Source: Terebella lapidaria (Eukaryota; Annelida; Polychaeta; Terebellida; Terebellidae). From it: a stretch of DNA of 64,000 nucleotides. The translations under genes were made by a program, and so were the position numbers. The notes beneath the pieces are model-generated. The model saw only the letters and a program-made list of their open reading frames with translations, made no database searches and was not told the origin of the DNA. Positions 49,801 to 64,000 of the stretch are shown here, piece after piece. Location of the stretch: contig OX424563.1 in the NCBI GenBank assembly GCA_949152475.1, positions 37,644,120 through 37,708,119 of the forward strand, in the 5' to 3' direction. Each line of letters starts with the position of its first letter. The stretch's first letter is position 1.

Positions 49801-52800
49801 GCCGAAAATACTCGCTGAATAAATTAACTTAAAATTTACGATATGCCCCATTATAAAATACGATGAGCGCCTATGCTATAACATGGGGTCAAAAAATTAA
49901 CTCTCAGAAACGGCCCCATATTATGTCACAATGTACTATGTACCTAGACTAACTGTTAGCCGAAAATACTCGCTGAATAAATTAACTTAAAATTTACGAT
50001 ATGCCCCATTATAAAATACGATGAGCGCCTATGCTATAACATGGGGTCAAAAAATTAACTCTCAGAAACGGCCCCATATTATGTCACAATGTACTATGTA
50101 CCTAGACTAACTGTTAGCCGAAAATACTCGCTGAATAAATTAACTTAAAATTTACGATATGCCCCATTATAAAATACGATGAGCGCCTATGCTATAACAT
50201 GGGGTAAAAAAATTAACTCTCGAAACGGCCCCATATTATGTCACAATGTACTATGTACCTAGACTAACTGTTAGCCGAAAATACTCGCTGAATAAATTAA
50301 CTTAAAATTTACGATATGCCCCATTATAAAATACGATGAGCGCCTATGCTATAACATGGGGTCAAAAAATTAACTCTCAGAAACGGCCCCATATTATGTC
50401 ACAATGTACTATGTACCTAGACTAACTGTTAGCCGAAAATACTCGCTGAATAAATTAACTTAAAATTTACGATATGCCCCATTATAAAATACGATGAGCG
50501 CCTATGCTATAACATGGGGTCAAAAAATTAACTCTCAGAAACGGCCCCATATTATGTCACAATGTACTATGTACCTAGACTAACTGTTAGCCGAAAATAC
50601 TCGCTGAATAAATTAACTTAAAATTTACGATATGCCCCATTATAAAATACGATGAGCGCCTATGCTATAACATGGGGTCAAAAAATTAACTCTCAGAAAC
50701 GGCCCCATATTATGTCACAATGTACTATGTACCTAGACTAACTGTTAGCCGAAAATACTCGCTGAATAAATTAACTTAAAATTTACGATATGCCCCATTA
50801 TAAAATACGATGAGCGCCTATGCTATAACATGGGGTCAAAAAATTAACTCTCAGAAACGGCCCCATATTATGTCACAATGTACTATGTACCTAGACTAAC
50901 TGTTAGCCGAAAATACTCGCTGAATAAATTAACTTAAAATTTACGATATGCCCCATTATAAAATACGATGAGCGCCTATGCTATAACATGGGGTCAAAAA
51001 ATTAACTCTCAGAAACGGCCCCATATTATGTCACAATGTACTATGTACCTAGACTAACTGTTAGCCGAAAATACTCGCTGAATAAATTAACTTAAAATTT
51101 ACGATATGCCCCATCATAAAATACGATGAGCGCCTATGCTATAACATGGGGTCAAAAAATTAACTCTCAGAAACGGCCCCATATTATGTCACAATGTACT
51201 ATGTACCTAGACTAACTGTTAGCCGAAAATACTCGCTGAATAAATTAACTTAAAATTTACGATATGCCCCATTATAAAATACGATGAGCGCCTATGCTAT
51301 AACATGGGGTCAAAAAATTAACTCTCAGAAACGGCCCCATATTATGTCACAATGTACTATGTACCTAGACTAACTGTTAGCCGAAAATACTCGCTGAATA
51401 AATTAACTTAAAATTTACGATATGCCCCATTATAAAATACGATGAGCGCCTATGCTATAACATGGGGTCAAAAAATTAACTCTCAGAAACGGCCCCATAT
51501 TATGTCACAATGTACTATGTACCTAGACTAACTGTTAGCCGAAAATACTCGCTGAATAAATTAACTTAAAATTTACGATATGCCCCATTATAAAATACGA
51601 TGAGCGCCTATGCTATAACATGGGGTCAAAAAATTAACTCTCAGAAACGGCCCCATATTATGTCACAATGTACTATGTACCTAGACTAACTGTTAGCCGA
51701 AAATACTCGCTGAATAAATTAACTTAAAATTTACGATATGCCCCATTATAAAATACGATGAGCGCCTATGCTATAACATGGGGTCAAAAAATTAACTCTC
51801 AGAAACGGCCCCATATTATGTCACAATGTACTATGTACCTAGACTAACTGTTAGCCGAAAATACTCGCTGAATAAATTAACTTAAAATTTACGATATGCC
51901 CCATTATAAAATACGATGAGCGCCTATGCTATAACATGGGGTCAAAAAATTAACTCTCAGAAACGGCCCCATATTATGTCACAATGTACTATGTACCTAG
52001 ACTAACTGTTAGCCGAAAATACTCGCTGAATAAATTAACTTAAAATTTACGATATGCCCCATTATAAAATACGATGAGCGCCTATGCTATAACATGGGGT
52101 CAAAAAATTAACTCTCAGAAACGGCCCCATATTATGTCACAATGTACTATGTACCTAGACTAACTGTTAGCCGAAAATACTCGCTGAATAAATTAACTTA
52201 AAATTTACGATATGCCCCATTATAAAATACGATGAGCGCCTATGCTATAACATGGGGTCAAAAAATTAACTCTCAGAAACGGCCCCATATTATGTCACAA
52301 TGTACTATGTACCTAGACTAACTGTTAGCCGAAAATACTCGCTGAATAAATTAACTTAAAATTTACGATATGCCCCATTATAAAATACGATGAGCGCCTA
52401 TGCTATAACATGGGGTCAAAAAATTAACTCTCAGAAACGGCCCCATATTATGTCACAATGTACTATGTACCTAGACTAACTGTTAGCCGAAAATACTCGC
52501 TGAATAAATTAACTTAAAATTTACGATATGCCCCATTATAAAATACGATGAGCGCCTATGCTATAACATGGGGTCAAAAAATTAACTCTCAGAAACGGCC
52601 CCATATTATGTCACAATGTACTATGTACCTAGACTAACTGTTAGCCGAAAATACTCGCTGAATAAATTAACTTAAAATTTACGATATGCCCCATTATAAA
52701 ATACGATGAGCGCCTATGCTATAACATGGGGTCAAAAAATTAACTCTCAGAAACGGCCCCATATTATGTCACAATGTACTATGTACCTAGACTAACTGTT

Positions 52801-55800
52801 AGCCGAAAATACTCGCTGAATAAATTAACTTAAAATTTACGATATGCCCCATTATAAAATACGATGAGCGCCTATGCTATAACATGGGGTCAAAAAATTA
52901 ACTCTCAGAAACGGCCCCATATTATGTCACAATGTACTATGTACCTAGACTAACTGTTAGCCGAAAATACTCGCTGAATAAATTAACTTAAAATTTACGA
53001 TATGCCCCATTATAAAATACGATGAGCGCCTATGCTATAACATGGGGTCAAAAAATTAACTCTCAGAAACGGCCCCATATTATGTCACAATGTACTATGT
53101 ACCTAGACTAACTGTTAGCCGAAAATACTCGCTGAATAAATTAACTTAAAATTTACGATATGCCCCATTATAAAATACGATGAGCGCCTATGCTATAACA
53201 TGGGGTCAAAAAATTAACTCTCAGAAACGGCCCCATATTATGTCACAATGTACTATGTACCTAGACTAACTGTTAGCCGAAAATACTCGCTGAATAAATT
53301 AACTTAAAATTTACGATATGCCCCATTATAAAATACGATGAGCGCCTATGCTATAACATGGGGTCAAAAAATTAACTCTCAGAAACGGCCCCATATTATG
53401 TCACAATGTACTATGTACCTAGACTAACTGTTAGCCGAAAATACTCGCTGAATAAATTAACTTAAAATTTACGATATGCCCCATTATAAAATACGATGAG
53501 CGCCTATGCTATAACATGGGGTCAAAAAATTAACTCTCAGAAACGGCCCCATATTATGTCACAATGTACTATGTACCTAGACTAACTGTTAGCCGAAAAT
53601 ACTCGCTGAATAAATTAACTTAAAATTTACGATATGCCCCATTATAAAATACGATGAGCGCCTATGCTATAACATGGGGTCAAAAAATTAACTCTCAGAA
53701 ACGGCCCCATATTATGTCACAATGTACTATGTACCTAGACTAACTGTTAGCCGAAAATACTCGCTGAATAAATTAACTTAAAATTTACGATATGCCCCAT
53801 TATAAAATACGATGAGCGCCTATGCTATAACATGGGGTCAAAAAATTAACTCTCAGAAACGGCCCCATATTATGTCACAATGTACTATGTACCTAGACTA
53901 ACTGTTAGCCGAAAATACTCGCTGAATAAATTAACTTAAAATTTACGATATGCCCCATTATAAAATACGATGAGCGCCTATGCTATAACATGGGGTCAAA
54001 AAATTAACTCTCAGAAACGGCCCCATATTATGTCACAATGTACTATGTACCTAGACTAACTGTTAGCCGAAAATACTCGCTGAATAAATTAACTTAAAAT
54101 TTACGATATGCCCCATTATAAAATACGATGAGCGCCTATGCTATAACATGGGGTCAAAAAATTAACTCTCAGAAACGGCCCCATATTATGTCACAATGTA
54201 CTATGTACCTAGACTAACTGTTAGCCGAAAATACTCGCTGAATAAATTAACTTAAAATTTACGATATGCCCCATTATAAAATACGATGAGCGCCTATGCT
54301 ATAACATGGGGTCAAAAAATTAACTCTCAGAAACGGCCCCATATTATGTCACAATGTACTATGTACCTAGACTAACTGTTAGCCGAAAATACTCGCTGAA
54401 TAAATTAACTTAAAATTTACGATATGCCCCATTATAAAATACGATGAGCGCCTATGCTATAACATGGGGTCAAAAAATTAACTCTCAGAAACGGCCCCAT
54501 ATTATGTCACAATGTACTATGTACCTAGACTAACTGTTAGCCGAAAATACTCGCTGAATAAATTAACTTAAAATTTACGATATGCCCCATTATAAAATAC
54601 GATGAGCGCCTATGCTATAACATGGGGTCAAAAAATTAACTCTCAGAAACGGCCCCATATTATGTCACAATGTACTATGTACCTAGACTAACTGTTAGCC
54701 GAAAATACTCGCTGAATAAATTAACTTAAAATTTACGATATGCCCCATTATAAAATACGATGAGCGCCTATGCTATAACATGGGGTCAAAAAATTAACTC
54801 TCAGAAACGGCCCCATATTATGTCACAATGTACTATGTACCTAGACTAACTGTTAGCCGAAAATACTCGCTGAATAAATTAACTTAAAATTTACGATATG
54901 CCCCATTATAAAATACGATGAGCGCCTATGCTATAACATGGGGTCAAAAAATTAACTCTCAGAAACGGCCCCATATTATGTCACAATGTACTATGTACCT
55001 AGACTAACTGTTAGCCGAAAATACTCGCTGAATAAATTAACTTAAAATTTACGATATGCCCCATTATAAAATACGATGAGCGCCTATGCTATAACATGGG
55101 GTCAAAAAATTAACTCTCAGAAACGGCCCCATATTATGTCACAATGTACTATGTACCTAGACTAACTGTTAGCCGAAAATACTCGCTGAATAAATTAACT
55201 TAAAATTTACGATATGCCCCATTATAAAATACGATGAGCGCCTATGCTATAACATGGGGTCAAAAAATTAACTCTCAGAAACGGCCCCATATTATGTCAC
55301 AATGTACTATGTACCTAGACTAACTGTTAGCCGAAAATACTCGCTGAATAAATTAACTTAAAATTTACGATATGCCCCATTATAAAATACGATGAGCGCC
55401 TATGCTATAACATGGGGTCAAAAAATTAACTCTCAGAAACGGCCCCATATTATGTCACAATGTACTATGTACCTAGACTAACTGTTAGCCGAAAATACTC
55501 GCTGAATAAATTAACTTAAAATTTACGATATGCCCCATTATAAAATACGATGAGCGCCTATGCTATAACATGGGGTCAAAAAATTAACTCTCAGAAACGG
55601 CCCCATATTATGTCACAATGTACTATGTACCTAGACTAACTGTTAGCCGAAAATACTCGCTGAATAAATTAACTTAAAATTTACGATATGCCCCATTATA
55701 AAATACGATGAGCGCCTATGCTATAACATGGGGTCAAAAAATTAACTCTCAGAAACGGCCCCATATTATGTCACAATGTACTATGTACCTAGACTAACTG

Positions 55801-58800
55801 TTAGCCGAAAATACTCGCTGAATAAATTAACTTAAAATTTACGATATGCCCCATTATAAAATACGATGAGCGCCTATGCTATAACATGGGGTCAAAAAAT
55901 TAACTCTCAGAAACGGCCCCATATTATGTCACAATGTACTATGTACCTAGACTAACTGTTAGCCGAAAATACTCGCTGAATAAATTAACTTAAAATTTAC
56001 GATATGCCCCATTATAAAATACGATGAGCGCCTATGCTATAACATGGGGTCAAAAAATTAACTCTCAGAAACGGCCCCATATTATGTCACAATGTACTAT
56101 GTACCTAGACTAACTGTTAGCCGAAAATACTCGCTGAATAAATTAACTTAAAATTTACGATATGCCCCATTATAAAATACGATGAGCGCCTATGCTATAA
56201 CATGGGGTCAAAAAATTAACTCTCAGAAACGGCCCCATATTATGTCACAATGTACTATGTACCTAGACTAACTGTTAGCCGAAAATACTCGCTGAATAAA
56301 TTAACTTAAAATTTACGATATGCCCCATTATAAAATACGATGAGCGCCTATGCTATAACATGGGGTCAAAAAATTAACTCTCAGAAACGGCCCCATATTA
56401 TGTCACAATGTACTATGTACCTAGACTAACTGTTAGCCGAAAATACTCGCTGAATAAATTAACTTAAAATTTACGATATGCCCCATTATAAAATACGATG
56501 AGCGCCTATGCTATAACATGGGGTCAAAAAATTAACTCTCAGAAACGGCCCCATATTATGTCACAATGTACTATGTACCTAGACTAACTGTTAGCCGAAA
56601 ATACTCGCTGAATAAATTAACTTAAAATTTACGATATGCCCCATTATAAAATACGATGAGCGCCTATGCTATAACATGGGGTCAAAAAATTAACTCTCAG
56701 AAACGGCCCCATATTATGTCACAATGTACTATGTACCTAGACTAACTGTTAGCCGAAAATACTCGCTGAATAAATTAACTTAAAATTTACGATATGCCCC
56801 ATTATAAAATACGATGAGCGCCTATGCTATAACATGGGGTCAAAAAATTAACTCTCAGAAACGGCCCCATATTATGTCACAATGTACTATGTACCTAGAC
56901 TAACTGTTAGCCGAAAATACTCGCTGAATAAATTAACTTAAAATTTACGATATGCCCCATTATAAAATACGATGAGCGCCTATGCTATAACATGGGGTCA
57001 AAAAATTAACTCTCAGAAACGGCCCCATATTATGTCACAATGTACTATGTACCTAGACTAACTGTTAGCCGAAAATACTCGCTGAATAAATTAACTTAAA
57101 ATTTACGATATGCCCCATTATAAAATACGATGAGCGCCTATGCTATAACATGGGGTCAAAAAATTAACTCTCAGAAACGGCCCCATATTATGTCACAATG
57201 TACTATGTACCTAGACTAACTGTTAGCCGAAAATACTCGCTGAATAAATTAACTTAAAATTTACGATATGCCCCATTATAAAATACGATGAGCGCCTATG
57301 CTATAACATGGGGTCAAAAAATTAACTCTCAGAAACGGCCCCATATTATGTCACAATGTACTATGTACCTAGACTAACTGTTAGCCGAAAATACTCGCTG
57401 AATAAATTAACTTAAAATTTACGATATGCCCCATTATAAAATACGATGAGCGCCTATGCTATAACATGGGGTCAAAAAATTAACTCTCAGAAACGGCCCC
57501 ATATTATGTCACAATGTACTATGTACCTAGACTAACTGTTAGCCGAAAATACTCGCTGAATAAATTAACTTAAAATTTACGATATGCCCCATTATAAAAT
57601 ACGATGAGCGCCTATGCTATAACATGGGGTCAAAAAATTAACTCTCAGAAACGGCCCCATATTATGTCACAATGTACTATGTACCTAGACTAACTGTTAG
57701 CCGAAAATACTCGCTGAATAAATTAACTTAAAATTTACGATATGCCCCATTATAAAATACGATGAGCGCCTATGCTATAACATGGGGTCAAAAAATTAAC
57801 TCTCAGAAACGGCCCCATATTATGTCACAATGTACTATGTACCTAGACTAACTGTTAGCCGAAAATACTCGCTGAATAAATTAACTTAAAATTTACGATA
57901 TGCCCCATTATAAAATACGATGAGCGCCTATGCTATAACATGGGGTCAAAAAATTAACTCTCAGAAACGGCCCCATATTATGTCACAATGTACTATGTAC
58001 CTAGACTAACTGTTAGCCGAAAATACTCGCTGAATAAATTAACTTAAAATTTACGATATGCCCCATTATAAAATACGATGAGCGCCTATGCTATAACATG
58101 GGGTCAAAAAATTAACTCTCAGAAACGGCCCCATATTATGTCACAATGTACTATGTACCTAGACTAACTGTTAGCCGAAAATACTCGCTGAATAAATTAA
58201 CTTAAAATTTACGATATGCCCCATTATAAAATACGATGAGCGCCTATGCTATAACATGGGGTCAAAAAATTAACTCTCAGAAACGGCCCCATATTATGTC
58301 ACAATGTACTATGTACCTAGACTAACTGTTAGCCGAAAATACTCGCTGAATAAATTAACTTAAAATTTACGATATGCCCCATTATAAAATACGATGAGCG
58401 CCTATGCTATAACATGGGGTCAAAAAATTAACTCTCAGAAACGGCCCCATATTATGTCACAATGTACTATGTACCTAGACTAACTGTTAGCCGAAAATAC
58501 TCGCTGAATAAATTAACTTAAAATTTACGATATGCCCCATTATAAAATACGATGAGCGCCTATGCTATAACATGGGGTCAAAAAATTAACTCTCAGAAAC
58601 GGCCCCATATTATGTCACAATGTACTATGTACCTAGACTAACTGTTAGCCGAAAATACTCGCTGAATAAATTAACTTAAAATTTACGATATGCCCCATTA
58701 TAAAATACGATGAGCGCCTATGCTATAACATGGGGTCAAAAAATTAACTCTCAGAAACGGCCCCATATTATGTCACAATGTACTATGTACCTAGACTAAC

Positions 58801-61800
58801 TGTTAGCCGAAAATACTCGCTGAATAAATTAACTTAAAATTTACGATATGCCCCATTATAAAATACGATGAGCGCCTATGCTATAACATGGGGTCAAAAA
58901 ATTAACTCTCAGAAACGGCCCCATATTATGTCACAATGTACTATGTACCTAGACTAACTGTTAGCCGAAAATACTCGCTGAATAAATTAACTTAAAATTT
59001 ACGATATGCCCCATTATAAAATACGATGAGCGCCTATGCTATAACATGGGGTCAAAAAATTAACTCTCAGAAACGGCCCCATATTATGTCACAATGTACT
59101 ATGTACCTAGACTAACTGTTAGCCGAAAATACTCGCTGAATAAATTAACTTAAAATTTACGATATGCCCCATTATAAAATACGATGAGCGCCTATGCTAT
59201 AACATGGGGTCAAAAAATTAACTCTCAGAAACGGCCCCATATTATGTCACAATGTACTATGTACCTAGACTAACTGTTAGCCGAAAATACTCGCTGAATA
59301 AATTAACTTAAAATTTACGATATGCCCCATTATAAAATACGATGAGCGCCTATGCTATAACATGGGGTCAAAAAATTAACTCTCAGAAACGGCCCCATAT
59401 TATGTCACAATGTACTATGTACCTAGACTAACTGTTAGCCGAAAATACTCGCTGAATAAATTAACTTAAAATTTACGATATGCCCCATTATAAAATACGA
59501 TGAGCGCCTATGCTATAACATGGGGTCAAAAAATTAACTCTCAGAAACGGCCCCATATTATGTCACAATGTACTATGTACCTAGACTAACTGTTAGCCGA
59601 AAATACTCGCTGAATAAATTAACTTAAAATTTACGATATGCCCCATTATAAAATACGATGAGCGCCTATGCTATAACATGGGGTCAAAAAATTAACTCTC
59701 AGAAACGGCCCCATATTATGTCACAATGTACTATGTACCTAGACTAACTGTTAGCCGAAAATACTCGCTGAATAAATTAACTTAAAATTTACGATATGCC
59801 CCATTATAAAATACGATGAGCGCCTATGCTATAACATGGGGTCAAAAAATTAACTCTCAGAAACGGCCCCATATTATGTCACAATGTACTATGTACCTAG
59901 ACTAACTGTTAGCCGAAAATACTCGCTGAATAAATTAACTTAAAATTTACGATATGCCCCATTATAAAATACGATGAGCGCCTATGCTATAACATGGGGT
60001 CAAAAAATTAACTCTCAGAAACGGCCCCATATTATGTCACAATGTACTATGTACCTAGACTAACTGTTAGCCGAAAATACTCGCTGAATAAATTAACTTA
60101 AAATTTACGATATGCCCCATTATAAAATACGATGAGCGCCTATGCTATAACATGGGGTCAAAAAATTAACTCTCAGAAACGGCCCCATATTATGTCACAA
60201 TGTACTATGTACCTAGACTAACTGTTAGCCGAAAATACTCGCTGAATAAATTAACTTAAAATTTACGATATGCCCCATTATAAAATACGATGAGCGCCTA
60301 TGCTATAACATGGGGTCAAAAAATTAACTCTCAGAAACGGCCCCATATTATGTCACAATGTACTATGTACCTAGACTAACTGTTAGCCGAAAATACTCGC
60401 TGAATAAATTAACTTAAAATTTACGATATGCCCCATTATAAAATACGATGAGCGCCTATGCTATAACATGGGGTCAAAAAATTAACTCTCAGAAACGGCC
60501 CCATATTATGTCACAATGTACTATGTACCTAGACTAACTGTTAGCCGAAAATACTCGCTGAATAAATTAACTTAAAATTTACGATATGCCCCATTATAAA
60601 ATACGATGAGCGCCTATGCTATAACATGGGGTCAAAAAATTAACTCTCAGAAACGGCCCCATATTATGTCACAATGTACTATGTACCTAGACTAACTGTT
60701 AGCCGAAAATACTCGCTGAATAAATTAACTTAAAATTTACGATATGCCCCATTATAAAATACGATGAGCGCCTATGCTATAACATGGGGTCAAAAAATTA
60801 ACTCTCAGAAACGGCCCCATATTATGTCACAATGTACTATGTACCTAGACTAACTGTTAGCCGAAAATACTCGCTGAATAAATTAACTTAAAATTTACGA
60901 TATGCCCCATTATAAAATACGATGAGCGCCTATGCTATAACATGGGGTCAAAAAATTAACTCTCAGAAACGGCCCCATATTATGTCACAATGTACTATGT
61001 ACCTAGACTAACTGTTAGCCGAAAATACTCGCTGAATAAATTAACTTAAAATTTACGATATGCCCCATTATAAAATACGATGAGCGCCTATGCTATAACA
61101 TGGGGTCAAAAAATTAACTCTCAGAAACGGCCCCATATTATGTCACAATGTACTATGTACCTAGACTAACTGTTAGCCGAAAATACTCGCTGAATAAATT
61201 AACTTAAAATTTACGATATGCCCCATTATAAAATACGATGAGCGCCTATGCTATAACATGGGGTCAAAAAATTAACTCTCAGAAACGGCCCCATATTATG
61301 TCACAATGTACTATGTACCTAGACTAACTGTTAGCCGAAAATACTCGCTGAATAAATTAACTTAAAATTTACGATATGCCCCATTATAAAATACGATGAG
61401 CGCCTATGCTATAACATGGGGTCAAAAAATTAACTCTCAGAAACGGCCCCATATTATGTCACAATGTACTATGTACCTAGACTAACTGTTAGCCGAAAAT
61501 ACTCGCTGAATAAATTAACTTAAAATTTACGATATGCCCCATTATAAAATACGATGAGCGCCTATGCTATAACATGGGGTCAAAAAATTAACTCTCAGAA
61601 ACGGCCCCATATTATGTCACAATGTACTATGTACCTAGACTAACTGTTAGCCGAAAATACTCGCTGAATAAATTAACTTAAAATTTACGATATGCCCCAT
61701 TATAAAATACGATGAGCGCCTATGCTATAACATGGGGTCAAAAAATTAACTCTCAGAAACGGCCCCATATTATGTCACAATGTACTATGTACCTAGACTA

Positions 61801-64000
61801 ACTGTTAGCCGAAAATACTCGCTGAATAAATTAACTTAAAATTTACGATATGCCCCATTATAAAATACGATGAGCGCCTATGCTATAACATGGGGTCAAA
61901 AAATTAACTCTCAGAAACGGCCCCATATTATGTCACAATGTACTATGTACCTAGACTAACTGTTAGCCGAAAATACTCGCTGAATAAATTAACTTAAAAT
62001 TTACGATATGCCCCATTATAAAATACGATGAGCGCCTATGCTATAACATGGGGTCAAAAAATTAACTCTCAGAAACGGCCCCATATTATGTCACAATGTA
62101 CTATGTACCTAGACTAACTGTTAGCCGAAAATACTCGCTGAATAAATTAACTTAAAATTTACGATATGCCCCATTATAAAATACGATGAGCGCCTATGCT
62201 ATAACATGGGGTCAAAAAATTAACTCTCAGAAACGGCCCCATATTATGTCACAATGTACTATGTACCTAGACTAACTGTTAGCCGAAAATACTCGCTGAA
62301 TAAATTAACTTAAAATTTACGATATGCCCCATTATAAAATACGATGAGCGCCTATGCTATAACATGGGGTCAAAAAATTAACTCTCAGAAACGGCCCCAT
62401 ATTATGTCACAATGTACTATGTACCTAGACTAACTGTTAGCCGAAAATACTCGCTGAATAAATTAACTTAAAATTTACGATATGCCCCATTATAAAATAC
62501 GATGAGCGCCTATGCTATAACATGGGGTCAAAAAATTAACTCTCAGAAACGGCCCCATATTATGTCACAATGTACTATGTACCTAGACTAACTGTTAGCC
62601 GAAAATACTCGCTGAATAAATTAACTTAAAATTTACGATATGCCCCATTATAAAATACGATGAGCGCCTATGCTATAACATGGGGTCAAAAAATTAACTC
62701 TCAGAAACGGCCCCATATTATGTCACAATGTACTATGTACCTAGACTAACTGTTAGCCGAAAATACTCGCTGAATAAATTAACTTAAAATTTACGATATG
62801 CCCCATTATAAAATACGATGAGCGCCTATGCTATAACATGGGGTCAAAAAATTAACTCTCAGAAACGGCCCCATATTATGTCACAATGTACTATGTACCT
62901 AGACTAACTGTTAGCCGAAAATACTCGCTGAATAAATTAACTTAAAATTTACGATATGCCCCATTATAAAATACGATGAGCGCCTATGCTATAACATGGG
63001 GTCAAAAAATTAACTCTCAGAAACGGCCCCATATTATGTCACAATGTACTATGTACCTAGACTAACTGTTAGCCGAAAATACTCGCTGAATAAATTAACT
63101 TAAAATTTACGATATGCCCCATTATAAAATACGATGAGCGCCTATGCTATAACATGGGGTCAAAAAATTAACTCTCAGAAACGGCCCCATATTATGTCAC
63201 AATGTACTATGTACCTAGACTAACTGTTAGCCGAAAATACTCGCTGAATAAATTAACTTAAAATTTACGATATGCCCCATTATAAAATACGATGAGCGCC
63301 TATGCTATAACATGGGGTCAAAAAATTAACTCTCAGAAACGGCCCCATATTATGTCACAATGTACTATGTACCTAGACTAACTGTTAGCCGAAAATACTC
63401 GCTGAATAAATTAACTTAAAATTTACGATATGCCCCATTATAAAATACGATGAGCGCCTATGCTATAACATGGGGTCAAAAAATTAACTCTCAGAAACGG
63501 CCCCATATTATGTCACAATGTACTATGTACCTAGACTAACTGTTAGCCGAAAATACTCGCTGAATAAATTAACTTAAAATTTACGATATGCCCCATTATA
63601 AAATACGATGAGCGCCTATGCTATAACATGGGGTCAAAAAATTAACTCTCAGAAACGGCCCCATATTATGTCACAATGTACTATGTACCTAGACTAACTG
63701 TTAGCCGAAAATACTCGCTGAATAAATTAACTTAAAATTTACGATATGCCCCATTATAAAATACGATGAGCGCCTATGCTATAACATGGGGTCAAAAAAT
63801 TAACTCTCAGAAACGGCCCCATATTATGTCACAATGTACTATGTACCTAGACTAACTGTTAGCCGAAAATACTCGCTGAATAAATTAACTTAAAATTTAC
63901 GATATGCCCCATTATAAAATACGATGAGCGCCTATGCTATAACATGGGGTCAAAAAATTAACTCTCAGAAACGGCCCCATATTATGTCACAATGTACTAT
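43841..64000. repeat. 158-bp satellite array, 127 full monomers and a partial one
   Basis: Monomers of 158 bp start TATGCCCCATTATAAAATAC, pass through GAGCGCCTATGCTATAACAT, GGGGTCAAAAAATTAACTC, ACGGCCCCATATTATGTCAC and TGTACTATGTACCTAGACT, and end at TTACGA. Monomer starts run from 43841 to 63903. That is 127 periods less 4 bp, and the four missing bases are accounted for by four single-base deletions I located (near 47308, 47527, 48990, 50221). Variants seen are few and all lie before about 51.12 kb. Beyond that every monomer looks identical. CCCCAT and ATGGGG inside each monomer can pair. The array runs off the right edge. No coding frame. Confidence 0.98.

Noticed and set aside
43841-64000. 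Tandem RNA gene array (5S rRNA, U snRNA or similar) as the nature of the 158-bp repeat
   Set aside because: The monomer has no recognisable 5S internal control region, snRNA Sm site with stems, or Pol III box set. It is short, A/T-rich and has no T-run terminator.

Overview
This is a eukaryotic, repeat-dominated window with no recognisable host protein-coding gene. It reads as pericentromeric, subtelomeric or other heterochromatic DNA of an invertebrate. A bivalve mollusc is the best guess: a non-autonomous element at about 36.57-38.66 kb has the layout I recall for bivalve 'pearl'/Helentron-like elements (short inverted ends, a tandem core of about 134 bp, then an ACGG microsatellite). The retrotransposon with a PNMA-like Gag fits a metazoan. 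The species call is inference.

Layout. (1) 1-15350 and 23347-35315 form one large satellite of 65-bp monomers (with a 63-bp variant), about 27 kb and roughly 420 monomers. It has clear higher-order duplications: shared private variants recur at offsets of 3809/3874, 4345, 1359 and 5704 bp on the left, and 3896 and 1428 bp on the right. (2) 15351-23346 is a whole-looking Ty3/gypsy LTR retrotransposon on the minus strand, inserted in the satellite. Its two 778-bp LTRs look identical by eye. gag and pol are long open frames in a -1 relationship, with a TTTAAAC heptamer in the overlap. No target-site duplication is visible, and the satellite on its right is a near copy of the satellite ending just left of it. 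(3) 35316-43840 is a mosaic of small repeats: a tRNA-like fragment, the pearl-like element with nuclear-receptor-type AGGTCA repeats, a nested dispersed repeat that returns inverted 5.6 kb away, a 129-bp duplicate, a 121-bp tandem array, a possible MITE with TTCGAA motif clusters, GC-rich blocks and strong hairpins. (4) 43841-64000 is a second, unrelated satellite of 158-bp monomers: 127 full copies plus a partial one, running off the window end. It is extremely homogeneous, and the few variants all lie in the first 7.3 kb or so.

The only convincing proteins are the retrotransposon Gag and Pol. Nothing here forms a cellular pathway. The interest lies in satellite evolution, the junctions, and the small uncharacterised repeats between the two satellites.
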